64,000 bases of DNA, taken from contig NZ_QJUA01000010.1 in NCBI RefSeq assembly GCF_003254575.1, forward strand, positions 62,001-126,000. Direction: 5' to 3'. Source of the DNA: Mycobacterium kyogaense. Lineage in GTDB: Bacteria; Actinomycetota; Actinomycetes; Mycobacteriales; Mycobacteriaceae. The notes beneath the pieces were generated by a model. The model had not been told where the DNA came from. It did no database searches and worked only from the letters and a program-made list of their open reading frames with translations. Numbering within the stretch: position 1 is the first letter of the stretch; the number at the start of each line of letters is the position of its first letter. Positions 29,671-39,562 of this stretch are shown here, in pieces. A program made the position numbers and the translations under genes.

Positions 29671-30782
29671 CGCCGGGCGCACTCGGTGCACTCGATGGCA
29701 TCGTCGTCGTCGATTTCAGCCGCGTGCTGGCCGGGCCGTACGCGACGATGATGCTCGGCGATTTCGGTGCCGAGGTGATCAAGATCGAACGTCCGCAGAT
29801 CGGGGACGACACCCGCCACTGGGGACCGCCGTACGACTCTGCCGGCGTCGCAACGTATTACAACGCGGTCAATCGCAACAAGCGATCGGTCACGCTGGAT
29901 CTGACCGATCCCGCCGACCTGCAACGGGCCCGCGACCTGGTCAGCGGCGCCGACATCGTGGTCGAGAACTTCCGCGCAGGCACCATGGAGAAACTCGGGC
30001 TGGGCTACGACGACATCCGCGCGGTGCGACCCGACGTCATCTACTGCTCGATCACCGGTTTCGGCCGCACGGGCGGAGCAGACCTGCCCGGTTACGACCT
30101 GCTGCTGCAGGCCGTCGGAGGACTGATGAGTGTCACCGGCACCGAGCCCGGCGACCCCACCAAGGTCGGAGTGGCGCTGGTCGATGTCCTCGCCGGCCTG
30201 CACGCGCTCAGCGGCATCCTGGCGGCACTGGCGTACCGGGCGCGCACCGGAGAGGGCCAGCGGGTGGACACCAATCTCCTGTCGGTGCTGTTGTCGTCTC
30301 TGGTGAACCAGGCCTCGGGATACCTCGGCGCGGGGGTGGTGCCACAGATGATGGGCAATCGCCACCCCAGCGTCGCGCCGTATCAGACATTCGAGACCGC
30401 CGACCGGCCGATCGCAGTCGCCGTCGGCAACGACAAACAGTTCCGCGCCTTGAGCGCAACGCTCGGCAGGGCGGAATGGGGCGAGGATCCGCGGTTCGCC
30501 ACCAACCCGGCCCGCGTGCAGCACCGAGAGATGTTGTGCGCGTTGATCGAAGCCGAGGTGCGTCGCTGCGGTGCCGACCACTGGTACGCCGAACTGACCT
30601 CCGCGGGCGTGCCGGCCGGGCCCATCAACGACGTCGCCGAGGCGTTCGCCTACGCCCGCTCCCTCGGAATCGAGGCCGAGGTCACCGTGCCGGGCGGGGG
30701 CGCCCCGCAGGTCGCCAACCCGATCACGCTGTCGGCCACCCCCGTCACCTACCGCTCGGGGCCGCCCCCGCTGGGCGGCTGA
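29667..30782 (+). CDS. CaiB/BaiF (class III) CoA-transferase
   Basis: 371 residues, GTG 29667 overlapping the ALDH stop as GTGA. Family signatures: LDGIVVVDFSRVLAGPYATMMLGDFGAEVIKIE, the NRNKRSVTLDL loop, VVENFRAGTMEKLGLGY, and catalytic Asp in ALVDVLAGLHAL. Compared with the first CoA-transferase of the window (176-1453) this one is shorter and has no repeat-derived lead. The last 34 nt overlap the convergent PucR gene, so the two transcripts must overlap antisense. Confidence 0.88.
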   Translation: MTPGALGALDGIVVVDFSRVLAGPYATMMLGDFGAEVIKIERPQIGDDTRHWGPPYDSAGVATYYNAVNRNKRSVTLDLTDPADLQRARDLVSGADIVVENFRAGTMEKLGLGYDDIRAVRPDVIYCSITGFGRTGGADLPGYDLLLQAVGGLMSVTGTEPGDPTKVGVALVDVLAGLHALSGILAALAYRARTGEGQRVDTNLLSVLLSSLVNQASGYLGAGVVPQMMGNRHPSVAPYQTFETADRPIAVAVGNDKQFRALSATLGRAEWGEDPRFATNPARVQHREMLCALIEAEVRRCGADHWYAELTSAGVPAGPINDVAEAFAYARSLGIEAEVTVPGGGAPQVANPITLSATPVTYRSGPPPLGG

Positions 30783-32260
30783 GGCCGGTCGGACAGGAGC
30801 TGGCTGGCCCTGATCGCCAGCCACAGCCGGGTGCGCGTGTCGGCGTCGTCGAGGTCGTCGTCGAGGACGTCGCTGACACGGCGCAGCCGGTGGCGCAGCG
30901 TGTGGCGATGCACGCCGGTGGCGGACGCAGCGTTCTCGAGGCGGCCGTTGTGCCGCAGGTACGCCTCCAGCGTCGCCACCAGGTCTGCGCTCAACGGCGC
31001 CAAAGGTGCTGCGAGCATGGCCAATTCAGCGGCGGAGCGGCCGGCCAGGAGCACGTCGAGAGGTCCGAGCTCGGCATATTCGGCGAAGCGCACCCCACCG
31101 GCATGGCACGCGATCCGCGCCTGCTCGAGTCCCACGGCGATGTCGCACAGGGCGACCGGACCACTCGCCCCGCCCACCAGGTCCCGCGCCGGCCCGGACC
31201 GGATCTCGGCGATACGTCCCCGATCCGCGGCGGGCAGCACGATCGCGAGTTCCTGGCCTGTCGTCGTCATCGGGTGGGCCATCAGGTAGGGGCCGGCAGC
31301 GAGTCGCCGGCCCCAATCCCGCTGCGCGGTCAGTATCGGCCCGACGTCGGTGAGCAGCACCACGACCACCTCGTCGTGTCGCTCGAATCCGAAGTACCGC
31401 AGCACGCCGTCGTCGACCAGGCCCGAGCCGCGCAGCAGCTCGCGTGTCACGGCGCTGCGCAGGCGCTGCTCGGCCTCGACCACACCCGCCGGCTTCTCCA
31501 GTGCGATCGAGATCAACGACACGGCATGGGCCACCAGCAACCGCTCGGCGTTGGACAGCGGGGCGGCCGAGCGCACCGCCAATCGTGCCCGATGGGGTTG
31601 TGCCGCAGCGAGATTCTGCACGGTGATCAAGGCGTCGGAATCGCCGGTGACGTAGGCGCCACGCCGGACGGACGGCACGTTGTCCGTGAGCGCGGCAAGC
31701 AACCGGGTCCGCTGCGGCCCCGCGGCCGCCAGCACGCTGCGATCGGCGCCGAGCACGAGCACCGTCGCGGCCAGCCGCTCGGCCAGCGCATCGACCACCC
31801 CGGGGATGCCGGCGGTGACCGTCGCCCGCGCGAGCACCTCCTGACCGTCGACCACCTGCTGCACCGCGCGCAGTTCGTCGTCGGCCAGCGCATCGGTGAC
31901 CGTCTTGGTGATCGCGATGAAGGGCGTCGACGGCGGCACCTCGAGCACCGGCAACCCCGCCCGGTCTCCGGCGGCCAGGATGCCGGCGGGGACCTCACTC
32001 AACGTCGTCCCCGTGTCGACGGCGAGCGCGGCGCTGCCGGCCGAGACGAGCCGCGCTACATAGGCGGCCTGCGCCGCGGTGTCGGTGCCGATGTTGATCC
32101 CGGTGGTCATCACGAGCTCGCCGCCGGACAGGTAGGGCGTCGGGTCGGCCAGCTCGATCGCGTGCGCCCAGGCGATCGGGCGATCCGCCGCGGACCCGCC
32201 CGCGACCAGACGCAGGCCCAGCCGGGGGACGCCGGCCAGTTCCCGCACGGTGATCGCCAC
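30749..32260 (-). CDS. PucR family transcriptional regulator
   Basis: 503 residues, GTG at 32260. The N-terminal purine-catabolism-regulator-like domain (residues about 1-120, with WAHAIELADPTPYLSGGELVMTTG) is followed by a central CdaR-type domain and a C-terminal helix-turn-helix, LRHNGRLENAASATGVHRHTLRHRLRR. Such proteins usually activate nearby catabolic genes in response to a substrate. The convergent overlap with the CoA-transferase gene and the closeness to the BVMO/ALDH cluster make that cluster the likely target. Confidence 0.85.
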   Translation of the reverse strand: MAITVRELAGVPRLGLRLVAGGSAADRPIAWAHAIELADPTPYLSGGELVMTTGINIGTDTAAQAAYVARLVSAGSAALAVDTGTTLSEVPAGILAAGDRAGLPVLEVPPSTPFIAITKTVTDALADDELRAVQQVVDGQEVLARATVTAGIPGVVDALAERLAATVLVLGADRSVLAAAGPQRTRLLAALTDNVPSVRRGAYVTGDSDALITVQNLAAAQPHRARLAVRSAAPLSNAERLLVAHAVSLISIALEKPAGVVEAEQRLRSAVTRELLRGSGLVDDGVLRYFGFERHDEVVVVLLTDVGPILTAQRDWGRRLAAGPYLMAHPMTTTGQELAIVLPAADRGRIAEIRSGPARDLVGGASGPVALCDIAVGLEQARIACHAGGVRFAEYAELGPLDVLLAGRSAAELAMLAAPLAPLSADLVATLEAYLRHNGRLENAASATGVHRHTLRHRLRRVSDVLDDDLDDADTRTRLWLAIRASQLLSDRPQPPSGGGPER

Positions 32261-32285
32261 TGCCGCAGTCCTTCCCGGCTCGAGA

Positions 32286-33284
32286 CTACGTTCGCGCGTC
32301 TGCGGAGAGCGCGTCGACGATCTGGCTCAGAGTCTCCACCGGGATCGGGGCGGGCTGGTACAGACAGACCCGATCGGCGACGCCCGCGGTGCGGTCGCGG
32401 ATGTGGGCGGCGATGTCCGCGGGCGTACCGCACGCGGCGATGGTGTGCAGCACGTCGTCGTCGATGAGCCCGCCCATCTCGGCCCACCGCCCCTGCTTGG
32501 ACAGGGCGTTGAGCTCGGGCTGCAGATCGCCCCAGCCGTGCACCTCGAGCACGGGCCGATACGCCGGGGTGGAGCCGTAGAACGCCAGCAGCCGCCGCGC
32601 CGAGGCATGCCCGGGATCGGATTCGGCGTCGGAGACGATGACCTCCGGCACGACCGCCAGATCCTCCCGGCGCCGCCCGGCCGCGGCCAGCCCCGCGTCG
32701 ACGTTGGGCAGAGTGACCTCGGTCAGGAAGCGTCGCGATCCGAATGGCATGACCAGCAGCCCGTCGGCGGTCTCGGCGACCATCCGCGTCAACCGCGGCC
32801 CCAGCGCACCCACGTAGATGGGGATCGGCGCGAAGTCGGCCGGTGGGCTGAACGTCGGCGTCATCAGCGTGTGCCGGTAGAACTCGCCGCGATGGTTCAG
32901 CCGCTCGCCGGTGCGCCACGTGTCGAAGATGGCCCGCAGCGCGCCGATCAGATCGCGCATCCGCTCGACGGGTGTGTCGAATTCGGCGCCGAACCGCTTC
33001 TCGATCTGCGTGCGGATCTGCGTACCCAGCCCCAGCGTGAACCGGCCGCCGCTGAGCAACTGATGGTCGACCGCCTGGTGGGCGAGGTGAATGGGATTGC
33101 GCGGGAACGCGATTGCGACGTTGGTCATCAGGTCCAGGCCGCCGACCGACGCGGCCAGCGTCAGCGGGCTGAACACATCGTGCGGGCCTTCGAACGTGAA
33201 CACCCCGCTCGCACCCGCCTCGCGCAGGGCCGCGGCCCGCTGCGCCGCACCGATCGGACTCATGAGCGCCGTCATCACCTGCAC
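32286..33284 (-). CDS. LLM-class (probably F420-dependent) oxidoreductase
   Basis: 332 residues from GTG 33284; ATG 33275 is three codons later. Luciferase-like TIM-barrel signatures: TNVAIAFPRNPIHLAHQAVDHQLLSGGRFTLGLGTQ and the FAPIPIYVGALGPRLTRMVAETADG block. In mycobacteria this family mostly uses coenzyme F420, but FMN use cannot be excluded. Substrate is unknown. It ends 25 nt before the PucR start on the same strand and is divergent from the amine oxidase gene. Confidence 0.85.
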   Translation of the reverse strand: MQVMTALMSPIGAAQRAAALREAGASGVFTFEGPHDVFSPLTLAASVGGLDLMTNVAIAFPRNPIHLAHQAVDHQLLSGGRFTLGLGTQIRTQIEKRFGAEFDTPVERMRDLIGALRAIFDTWRTGERLNHRGEFYRHTLMTPTFSPPADFAPIPIYVGALGPRLTRMVAETADGLLVMPFGSRRFLTEVTLPNVDAGLAAAGRRREDLAVVPEVIVSDAESDPGHASARRLLAFYGSTPAYRPVLEVHGWGDLQPELNALSKQGRWAEMGGLIDDDVLHTIAACGTPADIAAHIRDRTAGVADRVCLYQPAPIPVETLSQIVDALSADART

Positions 33285-33356
33285 AACCGGGGACCTTAGC
33301 GCGATCTCGGCGTGCAAATCGTCGCCAGGCGACGGGAAGCACGCCAGAATCGCTTC

Positions 33357-34697
33357 ATGGCGGACGTGGTGATCGTGGGAGCGGGCTTCGCGGGGTTGTC
33401 GGCGGCGCGGGAGCTGACCCGCCTCGGCCGCGACGTCGTGGTGGTCGAGGGCCGCGACCGGGTGGGTGGTCGCTCGTACACCGGCGAGGTCGGCGGAGTG
33501 GCCGTGGACCTGGGCGCGACGTTCGTCGGACCGACTCAGGACGCCGTGCTGGCGCTGGCCCGGGAGCTGGGCTGCGAGACCATGCCCACCTACAGCCACG
33601 GCAGGAACCTGATCCGGTGGCGGGGCCGGGTGCGCACCTACCGCAGCACCATCCCCCGCCTCTCGATGCTCGAACTCCTCGACGTGTCCCGCATCCAGTG
33701 GCGGTTCGCGCGCATCAGCAAGCAGGTGTCGGTCGCCGATCCGTGGTCGTCCCCGGTCGCCGAGCAGCTCGATGCGCTGACCCTCGACAGGTGGTTGCGG
33801 TCCATGCACGCGGGCGCCTCGACGCGCGATCTGATGGCGATCATGGCTCGGGTCACGTGGGGGTGCGAGCCGGATGCGGTGTCGATGCTGCACGCCGTGC
33901 GGTATGTGAAAGCCGCCGGCGGTCTCGACCGCATGCTCGACGTCAAGGGCGGGGCACAGCAGGATCGCTTCCTGGCCGGCACGCAGCAGATCGCTGTTCG
34001 GATGGCGGCCGAGCTCGGCGAGCGGGTCGTGCTGGGCGCCCCGGTGCGCCGCATCGAGCGCCGTGACGGCGTGCTTCACGTGGTGTCCGACCGCGGCGAG
34101 TTCAGCGGCGCCGCGGTGATCGTCGCTCTACCACCCGAGCATCGCGACGCCATCGCGTTCGATCCGGCCTTGCCCGACGGGTATGACGCGCTCGCCCGGC
34201 AGTGGCCCCAGGGCCACCTCAGCAAGGCCTACGCCGCCTACGAGCGACCGTTCTGGCGCGAGAACGGCTATTCGGGCGAAGCACTGTCCGACGAGGGCCC
34301 GGTCTTCATCACGTTCGACGTGAGCCCCGGCGATTCCGGGCCCGGGGTGCTGCTGGGCTTCACCGACGCCCGCCTGTTCGATCCGCTGCCTCCCGAACAG
34401 CGCCGCGAGGCTGCGCTGTCGAATTTCGCGACACTGTTCGGCGACGCCGCATTGCATCCCGTCGATTACCTCGACCACTGCTGGGGCGCAGAGCCTTTCG
34501 CCCCGGGCGGACCGACCGCGGCGGTGCCGCCGGGATCGTGGACGGCGCACGGCCGGTTGCTAAGGACCCCGGTCGACGGGATCTTCTGGGCCGGCACGGA
34601 AACCGCCGACACATGGCCAGGGTTCCTCGACGGTGCGGTGCGCTCGGGGCAGCGGGCGGCCACCGAGGCACATCAGGAGCTGATGCGGCGCCCCTGA
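33357..34697 (+). CDS. aofH: flavin-containing amine oxidase (AofH-like)
   Basis: 446 residues, ATG at 33357; an earlier in-frame ATG at 33312 adds a basic 15-residue lead that I consider non-coding. FAD dinucleotide site [46 protein letters not shown], and the C-terminal FAD motif [20 protein letters not shown]. Close in length and pattern to M. tuberculosis Rv3170 (AofH), putative monoamine oxidase. Its last 25 nt overlap the convergent hydrolase gene, the same neighbour as in M. tuberculosis. Confidence 0.88.
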   Translation: MADVVIVGAGFAGLSAARELTRLGRDVVVVEGRDRVGGRSYTGEVGGVAVDLGATFVGPTQDAVLALARELGCETMPTYSHGRNLIRWRGRVRTYRSTIPRLSMLELLDVSRIQWRFARISKQVSVADPWSSPVAEQLDALTLDRWLRSMHAGASTRDLMAIMARVTWGCEPDAVSMLHAVRYVKAAGGLDRMLDVKGGAQQDRFLAGTQQIAVRMAAELGERVVLGAPVRRIERRDGVLHVVSDRGEFSGAAVIVALPPEHRDAIAFDPALPDGYDALARQWPQGHLSKAYAAYERPFWRENGYSGEALSDEGPVFITFDVSPGDSGPGVLLGFTDARLFDPLPPEQRREAALSNFATLFGDAALHPVDYLDHCWGAEPFAPGGPTAAVPPGSWTAHGRLLRTPVDGIFWAGTETADTWPGFLDGAVRSGQRAATEAHQELMRRP

Positions 34698-35638
34698 GTC
34701 TCGCCGATCAGCCAACGGAGTTGCTCGTTGACGTGCGCGGGCTGCTCGAGGATCGCGCAGTGGCCGCCGGGCACCTCGACGAAGCGGGCCAGATTCGGCG
34801 CTGTCGACGCGATCCGCCGCGCGGAGACCATCGGCAGCAGGCGGTCTTTCGTGCTACCGATCACCATCGTCGGCACGGTGAGGCTCTCGAGGCTGATGTG
34901 CTGCGGCCCCATGTGGTCCACCAGGACGCGTGCCCAGCCACCACGGCCGGCGGCCGGCGTGGTGTGGAACAACTCGAACACGAAGTCGCTGACCGCCGCC
35001 TCGGCGTCGCGGCCCACCGCGATCATCTTGACGAATCGGCGGCTGGGTCCGTCGGTCAGGCGCATCAGCGGCGCTCCCCCGAAGGTCCGCAGCAGCGTGC
35101 CGCCTGCCCGCACCCGCGCTTGGGCCAGCGACGGCGGTACCGGCAACAGGTTCACGTGCCGCAGCAGGTCACCAGTCGTGGTGTTGATCAACGCTGCCGC
35201 GGCCGCACACTCGGCGACGCGGTGCGGAAAACGCTCCGCCCAGGAGCTGATCGCGATGCCGCCCATGGAGTGCCCGGCGATCACGGCGCGCTCACCGGGG
35301 GCCAGCGTTGCGGCGAGCACCGCGTCGAGATCACCCGCGAGATGGTCCATGCTGTAACCGCCGCGCCGCGGTGGCACCCCGCTGCGGCCGTGTCCGCGGT
35401 GGTCGTAGGCGATCACGCGGTGGTCGCGGGCCAGATCGGCGATCTGATACGCCCACACCCGCAGGGAACAGGTGATGCCGTGGGCCAACACCACGGGGGG
35501 ACCGTCCTGCGGCCCGAACACCTCGGTGTGCAGGCGCACACCATCGCGGGAGCGCACGTCGACGATGCGTCCGGGCGCCAGATCTCGGGCGGGCGCGAAA
35601 CACGTGCCCCGCGTGCGGCCACCACTGCGTGCTGCCAT
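34673..35638 (-). CDS. hpx: alpha/beta hydrolase (Hpx/Rv3171c-like)
   Basis: 321 residues from ATG 35638, preceded by a GGGGACAGG run; an ATG at 35665 lacks a ribosome site. The fold is clear: [39 protein letters not shown], nucleophile elbow GHSMGG, acid in GSTKDRLLP, and His in [10 protein letters not shown]. Despite the historical name (non-heme haloperoxidase) it is most likely an esterase or lipase-type hydrolase. Ends in RRISS like its M. tuberculosis counterpart. Confidence 0.86.
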   Translation of the reverse strand: MAARSGGRTRGTCFAPARDLAPGRIVDVRSRDGVRLHTEVFGPQDGPPVVLAHGITCSLRVWAYQIADLARDHRVIAYDHRGHGRSGVPPRRGGYSMDHLAGDLDAVLAATLAPGERAVIAGHSMGGIAISSWAERFPHRVAECAAAAALINTTTGDLLRHVNLLPVPPSLAQARVRAGGTLLRTFGGAPLMRLTDGPSRRFVKMIAVGRDAEAAVSDFVFELFHTTPAAGRGGWARVLVDHMGPQHISLESLTVPTMVIGSTKDRLLPMVSARRIASTAPNLARFVEVPGGHCAILEQPAHVNEQLRWLIGETQGRRISS

Positions 35639-35734
35639 ACCTGTCCCCCGGTTGCTTCGTTGCATCCGCGCAATACTGCCCTCGAAGACTGTACCGCCGG
35701 AACACCGACCCGCCGGTGCTGTTCAATGGTCGGC

Positions 35735-36709
35735 ATGCGCGCAATCCACATCCGCAGTCTGGACGGGCCCAGCGCCGCCGAGCTGGTCGAGATCGACGAA
35801 CCGGCCGCCGCCGAGGATTCCGTGGTCGTCGACGTACATGCCGCCGGCGTCGCGTTTCCCGATGCGCTGCAATCACGCGGGCTCTATCAGTACAAGCCCG
35901 AACTCCCCTATGTCCCGGGCGCCGAGATCGCCGGCGTGGTGCGCAGCGCGCCCGAGGGTGCACACGTACGTCCCGGCGACCGGGTGGCCGGATTGACCAT
36001 GCTGTCCGGCGCGATGGCCGAAGTCGTTGCGCTGCAGCCTGAGCGGGTGTTCGCACTGCCGGATGCGGTGTCGTTCGAAGCCGGTGCGGGATTGTTGTTC
36101 AACGATTTGACCGTGCATTTCGCGCTGCGCACCCGCGGACGGCTGCGGGAAGGTGAGACCGTGCTGGTGCACGGCGCCGCCGGGGGCATCGGCACCTCGA
36201 CGCTGCGGCTGGCGTCCGCCTTCGGCGCCGCGCGCACGATCGCCGTTGTCAGCACCGACGCCAAGGCTGAGGTGGCCCGCGCCGCCGGCGCGTCCGACGT
36301 GGTGCTCGCCGACGGCTTCAAAGACGCGGTGAAGGACCTCACCGGTGGGCGCGGGGTCGACATCGTGCTGGATCCGGTGGGCGGGGACCGTTTCACCGAT
36401 TCGCTGCGGTCCCTGGCTCCGGGCGGGCGCCTGTTGGTCGTCGGTTTCACCGGCGGCGAGATCCCGACGGTGAAAGTCAATCGCCTGCTGCTCAACAACG
36501 TCGACGCCGTGGGCGTGGGGTGGGGCGCGTGGACGATGACGCATCCGGGGTACCTGGCCGAGCAGTGGGCGGAGCTGGCGCCGTTGCTGGCCTCAGGCGC
36601 GGTGCGTCCGCCGGAACCCGACGTCTACCCCGTGGAGCGGGCCGGCGAGGCCATCGCAGCGCTGGAGGACCGGACCGCGCGTGGCAAGGTCGTGGTCACG
36701 CTGCGCTGA
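35735..36709 (+). CDS. fadB4: NADPH:quinone reductase/MDR family oxidoreductase FadB4-like
   Basis: 324 residues, ATG 35735 (MRAIHIRSLDGP); ATG 35726 is a less likely start. Zinc-free medium-chain reductase: VLVHGAAGGIGTSTLRLASAFGA as the NADPH site, and PYVPGAEIAGVV in the catalytic domain. The sequence closely resembles M. tuberculosis Rv3141 (FadB4), including the C-terminal NRLLLNNVDAVGVGWGAW. Possible roles are enoyl or quinone reduction. It is divergent from the hydrolase gene with a 96-bp shared upstream region. Confidence 0.88.
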   Translation: MRAIHIRSLDGPSAAELVEIDEPAAAEDSVVVDVHAAGVAFPDALQSRGLYQYKPELPYVPGAEIAGVVRSAPEGAHVRPGDRVAGLTMLSGAMAEVVALQPERVFALPDAVSFEAGAGLLFNDLTVHFALRTRGRLREGETVLVHGAAGGIGTSTLRLASAFGAARTIAVVSTDAKAEVARAAGASDVVLADGFKDAVKDLTGGRGVDIVLDPVGGDRFTDSLRSLAPGGRLLVVGFTGGEIPTVKVNRLLLNNVDAVGVGWGAWTMTHPGYLAEQWAELAPLLASGAVRPPEPDVYPVERAGEAIAALEDRTARGKVVVTLR

Positions 36710-36796
36710 GCTGTGGGCCATCGATTGGGCGCGGGTCCGGCGGCGCGAACCCGCGGGTCTTTGCACACTTCTTTGCCCGCTGCGATAGTGGAGACC

Positions 36797-39562
36797 ATGC
36801 CGCCCGCTCCCCGAGGATCGATCGTCGATCCACAGGTTGCTGGATTTCTCGATGCGGCAGCTCAGCGACCCACCGGCCTCGTCATCGAGGGGGAAGCCGG
36901 GATCGGGAAGACCACCGTGTGGCTGGCCCTGGTCGAGCAGGCCGCCGCTGACGGCTTCCGGGTGTTGAGCGCGCGGGTGGGCCAGGCGGAATCGGTGATG
37001 GCGTTCGCCGCGCTGGCCGATCTGCTGGCCGATGTCGATCCCGGGGTGATCGCCGGCCTACCGCCTCTGCAGCGGCTCGCTCTCGATCGGGTGCTGCTTC
37101 GGGCCGGCGACGACGGCCCGGTCACCGACCACCGCGTGGTGGCCGCCGCGTTCCTCGCCGTGGTGCACGTCCTGGCCCAGGCCGGCCCGGTCGTGGTTGC
37201 GATCGACGACATCCAGTGGATGGACGCGTCGAGCCGCGCAGCGGTGACGTTCGCCGCACGCCGGCTGCAGGGCCGGTTCGGGTTGCTGGTCACGGAGAGA
37301 TGCCACCCGGGCGACGGCACGACGACGACGTGGCTGACGCTGAGCAGACCCGACGGCATTCACCGCAGCGTGGTGCGGCCACTCGACAGTGCCGCGCTGC
37401 ACGCGTTGATCTCCGAGCGGGTGGGCCGCACCTTTTCCCGCCCGACAGTCCTGCGCATTGCCGAGATATCCGGCGGGAACCCGTTTTTCGCGCTGGAGCT
37501 GGCGCGCGCGATCGGCGAAGGCCAGCACGTCGCGGCGGTCACCGATCATGCCCTGCCGCCCACTCTGACGGAGGTGGTGCGCGCACACATCGGCTCGCTG
37601 GACGATCGGATGCGGGAGTTCCTGCTCAGCGTGGCGTGTCTGGCCGACGCGCGCGTGGATGTGCTCGTCGACGCCAACGGTACGAGCCGTGACGAGGTGA
37701 CCGATCTGATCGAACGCGCCGAGGCAGCAGGCGTTCTCACCCTGCACGGCAACAAGGTGTGGTTCACCCATCCCCTGCTGGCCAGCGGGGTCTACGCCGA
37801 CGCGGGTTCACCGGCTCGCCGGGCGATGCACCGCAGGCTGGCGTCGGCGGTGACGCTCCCGGAGGTCCGCGCCCGCCACCTGGCGCTGGCCTCGGCGACC
37901 GGCACCGAGGAGATCTTCACCGCACTGGACGCCGCGGCGGACTCGGCCCGGTCCCGCGGCGCGCCCGCCGCGGCCGCGGAGTTGGTCGATCTGGCGATCG
38001 GGCTGGGTGGCGACACCGCGCTGCGCCGGCTGAAATCCGCCGAGAACCACTTTTTGGCAGGCAACGTCGCCCGCGCGGGCGAATTGCTCGCGAACATGCC
38101 ACCCGGTGAGCCGGAGATCGTTCGCGCGTTGGGGGCAAGCCTGCTCGCCACGGTGCTGATGTACCAGAACGAGCACAGCGACGCCGTGGAGTTGCTGCGC
38201 GGCGCGGTGGACGACGCCGCCGGCAACGTCGCCGCTCTGATCCAGGTTCTGCTGCGATTGTCGTTCGCGCTCAACAGCATCGGCGAGCCCGATGACGCGC
38301 GGCGGCACGGTCGCGACGCGGTGAAGCTCGCCGAGGAGCTCGGCGTGCCCGCGATCATCAGCCCGGCGCTAGCCTGGTCGGTGTACATCGACTTCCAGAA
38401 CGGCCGAGGTCTCGATCAGCGGGCGCTGCGCCGCGCGCTCGAGTGCTATGACAGCGCCTTCGACGTCCCGATCATCTTCCGGGCACCTCTGGTGCAGGCG
38501 CTCACGCTGTCCTGGACGGGCAGACTGCAGCAGGCCCACGAGCAGTTCACCGCGCTGCGGGTGGTGTGCGCGGAGCGAGGCGCGGAAAGCGACATGATGG
38601 CGATCGCGGGTTTCCTTGCGATGAACCACATCTGGCGTGGTCGGTTCGCCGAGGCCGCGGTCGAGGCCACCGATGCGGTGGAGCGGGCCGAACAACTCGG
38701 CGGTGACGATGTCCTCATCATCCCGTTGACCGTGCGGGCGGTCGTGTCGTCGTTCCTGGGCCATGAGGACGACGCCCGCACCGATGCCAGCCGGGTCGTC
38801 GCCGCCACCCGGGGTCGCAGCGCCTCGCACATCGCCGACTGGCCGGGTATGGCGCTGTGCTTCCTCGAGGGGTCGCTCGGCCGACACCGGGAAGCGTTGG
38901 CAGCACTCGACATGTCGTTCCTGGACGAACCCGGCCTGACGACCGAGATCGCCTACGGATGGCATCTTCCCGATGCCATCGAGGCGATGGTGGCGGTGGG
39001 CCGTCTCGACGAGGCCGAAAGACTCACGGCCGCACTGGAACGCGACGGCGCCGAGCACGACCGCGGGTGGATGAAGGCGGTCGGCACGCGGTGTCGCGCT
39101 GTCGTACTCGCCGCCGCGGGACAGGTGGCCGCGGCGGAGGAGGCAGCGCACCGAGCGTTGGCCGAGCACGACCGACTACCGATGCCCTTCGAGCGGGCGC
39201 GCACCCAGCTGGTGCTCGGCCAGCTCCAGCGCAGGCTGCGGCAGAAGCAACTCGCCGCAACGATATTGACCGAGGCGCTGCAGACGTTCGAGCAACTCGG
39301 AACCCCGCTGTGGGCCCGGCGGGCGCGTGCCGAGCTGGCCCGCGCGGTGGTGGCGCCCTCGGACGATCTGACGGCGTTGACGCCGTCGGAGCGCCGGGTG
39401 GCGGAGATGGCCGCCTCCGGAGCGACGAACAAGAACATCGCGGCAGAGATGTTCATCAGCACCAAGACCGTCGAGCACAATCTCACCCGCGTCTATCGCA
39501 AACTGGGCATCACGTCGCGCGCCGAGCTGGGTCGGCGGATGGACCGCCAGTCTGCGGACTAG
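36797..39562 (+). CDS. LuxR-family regulator with ATPase and TPR-like domains (LAL/MalT type)
   Basis: 921 residues, ATG 36797 with GGAG at 36790. Domain order: P-loop ATPase (Walker A GEAGIGKT at 32-39; Walker B VVVAIDDIQWMD near 130-140), a winged-helix linker, a long helical-repeat region from about 330 to 840, then the C-terminal LuxR helix-turn-helix (LTPSERRVAEMAASGATNKNIAAEM, STKTVEHNLTRVYRKLGI). Such large ATP-binding regulators usually respond to a small ligand or stress. The target is unknown; the following gene is convergent with a 4-nt overlap. Confidence 0.9.
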   Translation: MPPAPRGSIVDPQVAGFLDAAAQRPTGLVIEGEAGIGKTTVWLALVEQAAADGFRVLSARVGQAESVMAFAALADLLADVDPGVIAGLPPLQRLALDRVLLRAGDDGPVTDHRVVAAAFLAVVHVLAQAGPVVVAIDDIQWMDASSRAAVTFAARRLQGRFGLLVTERCHPGDGTTTTWLTLSRPDGIHRSVVRPLDSAALHALISERVGRTFSRPTVLRIAEISGGNPFFALELARAIGEGQHVAAVTDHALPPTLTEVVRAHIGSLDDRMREFLLSVACLADARVDVLVDANGTSRDEVTDLIERAEAAGVLTLHGNKVWFTHPLLASGVYADAGSPARRAMHRRLASAVTLPEVRARHLALASATGTEEIFTALDAAADSARSRGAPAAAAELVDLAIGLGGDTALRRLKSAENHFLAGNVARAGELLANMPPGEPEIVRALGASLLATVLMYQNEHSDAVELLRGAVDDAAGNVAALIQVLLRLSFALNSIGEPDDARRHGRDAVKLAEELGVPAIISPALAWSVYIDFQNGRGLDQRALRRALECYDSAFDVPIIFRAPLVQALTLSWTGRLQQAHEQFTALRVVCAERGAESDMMAIAGFLAMNHIWRGRFAEAAVEATDAVERAEQLGGDDVLIIPLTVRAVVSSFLGHEDDARTDASRVVAATRGRSASHIADWPGMALCFLEGSLGRHREALAALDMSFLDEPGLTTEIAYGWHLPDAIEAMVAVGRLDEAERLTAALERDGAEHDRGWMKAVGTRCRAVVLAAAGQVAAAEEAAHRALAEHDRLPMPFERARTQLVLGQLQRRLRQKQLAATILTEALQTFEQLGTPLWARRARAELARAVVAPSDDLTALTPSERRVAEMAASGATNKNIAAEMFISTKTVEHNLTRVYRKLGITSRAELGRRMDRQSAD

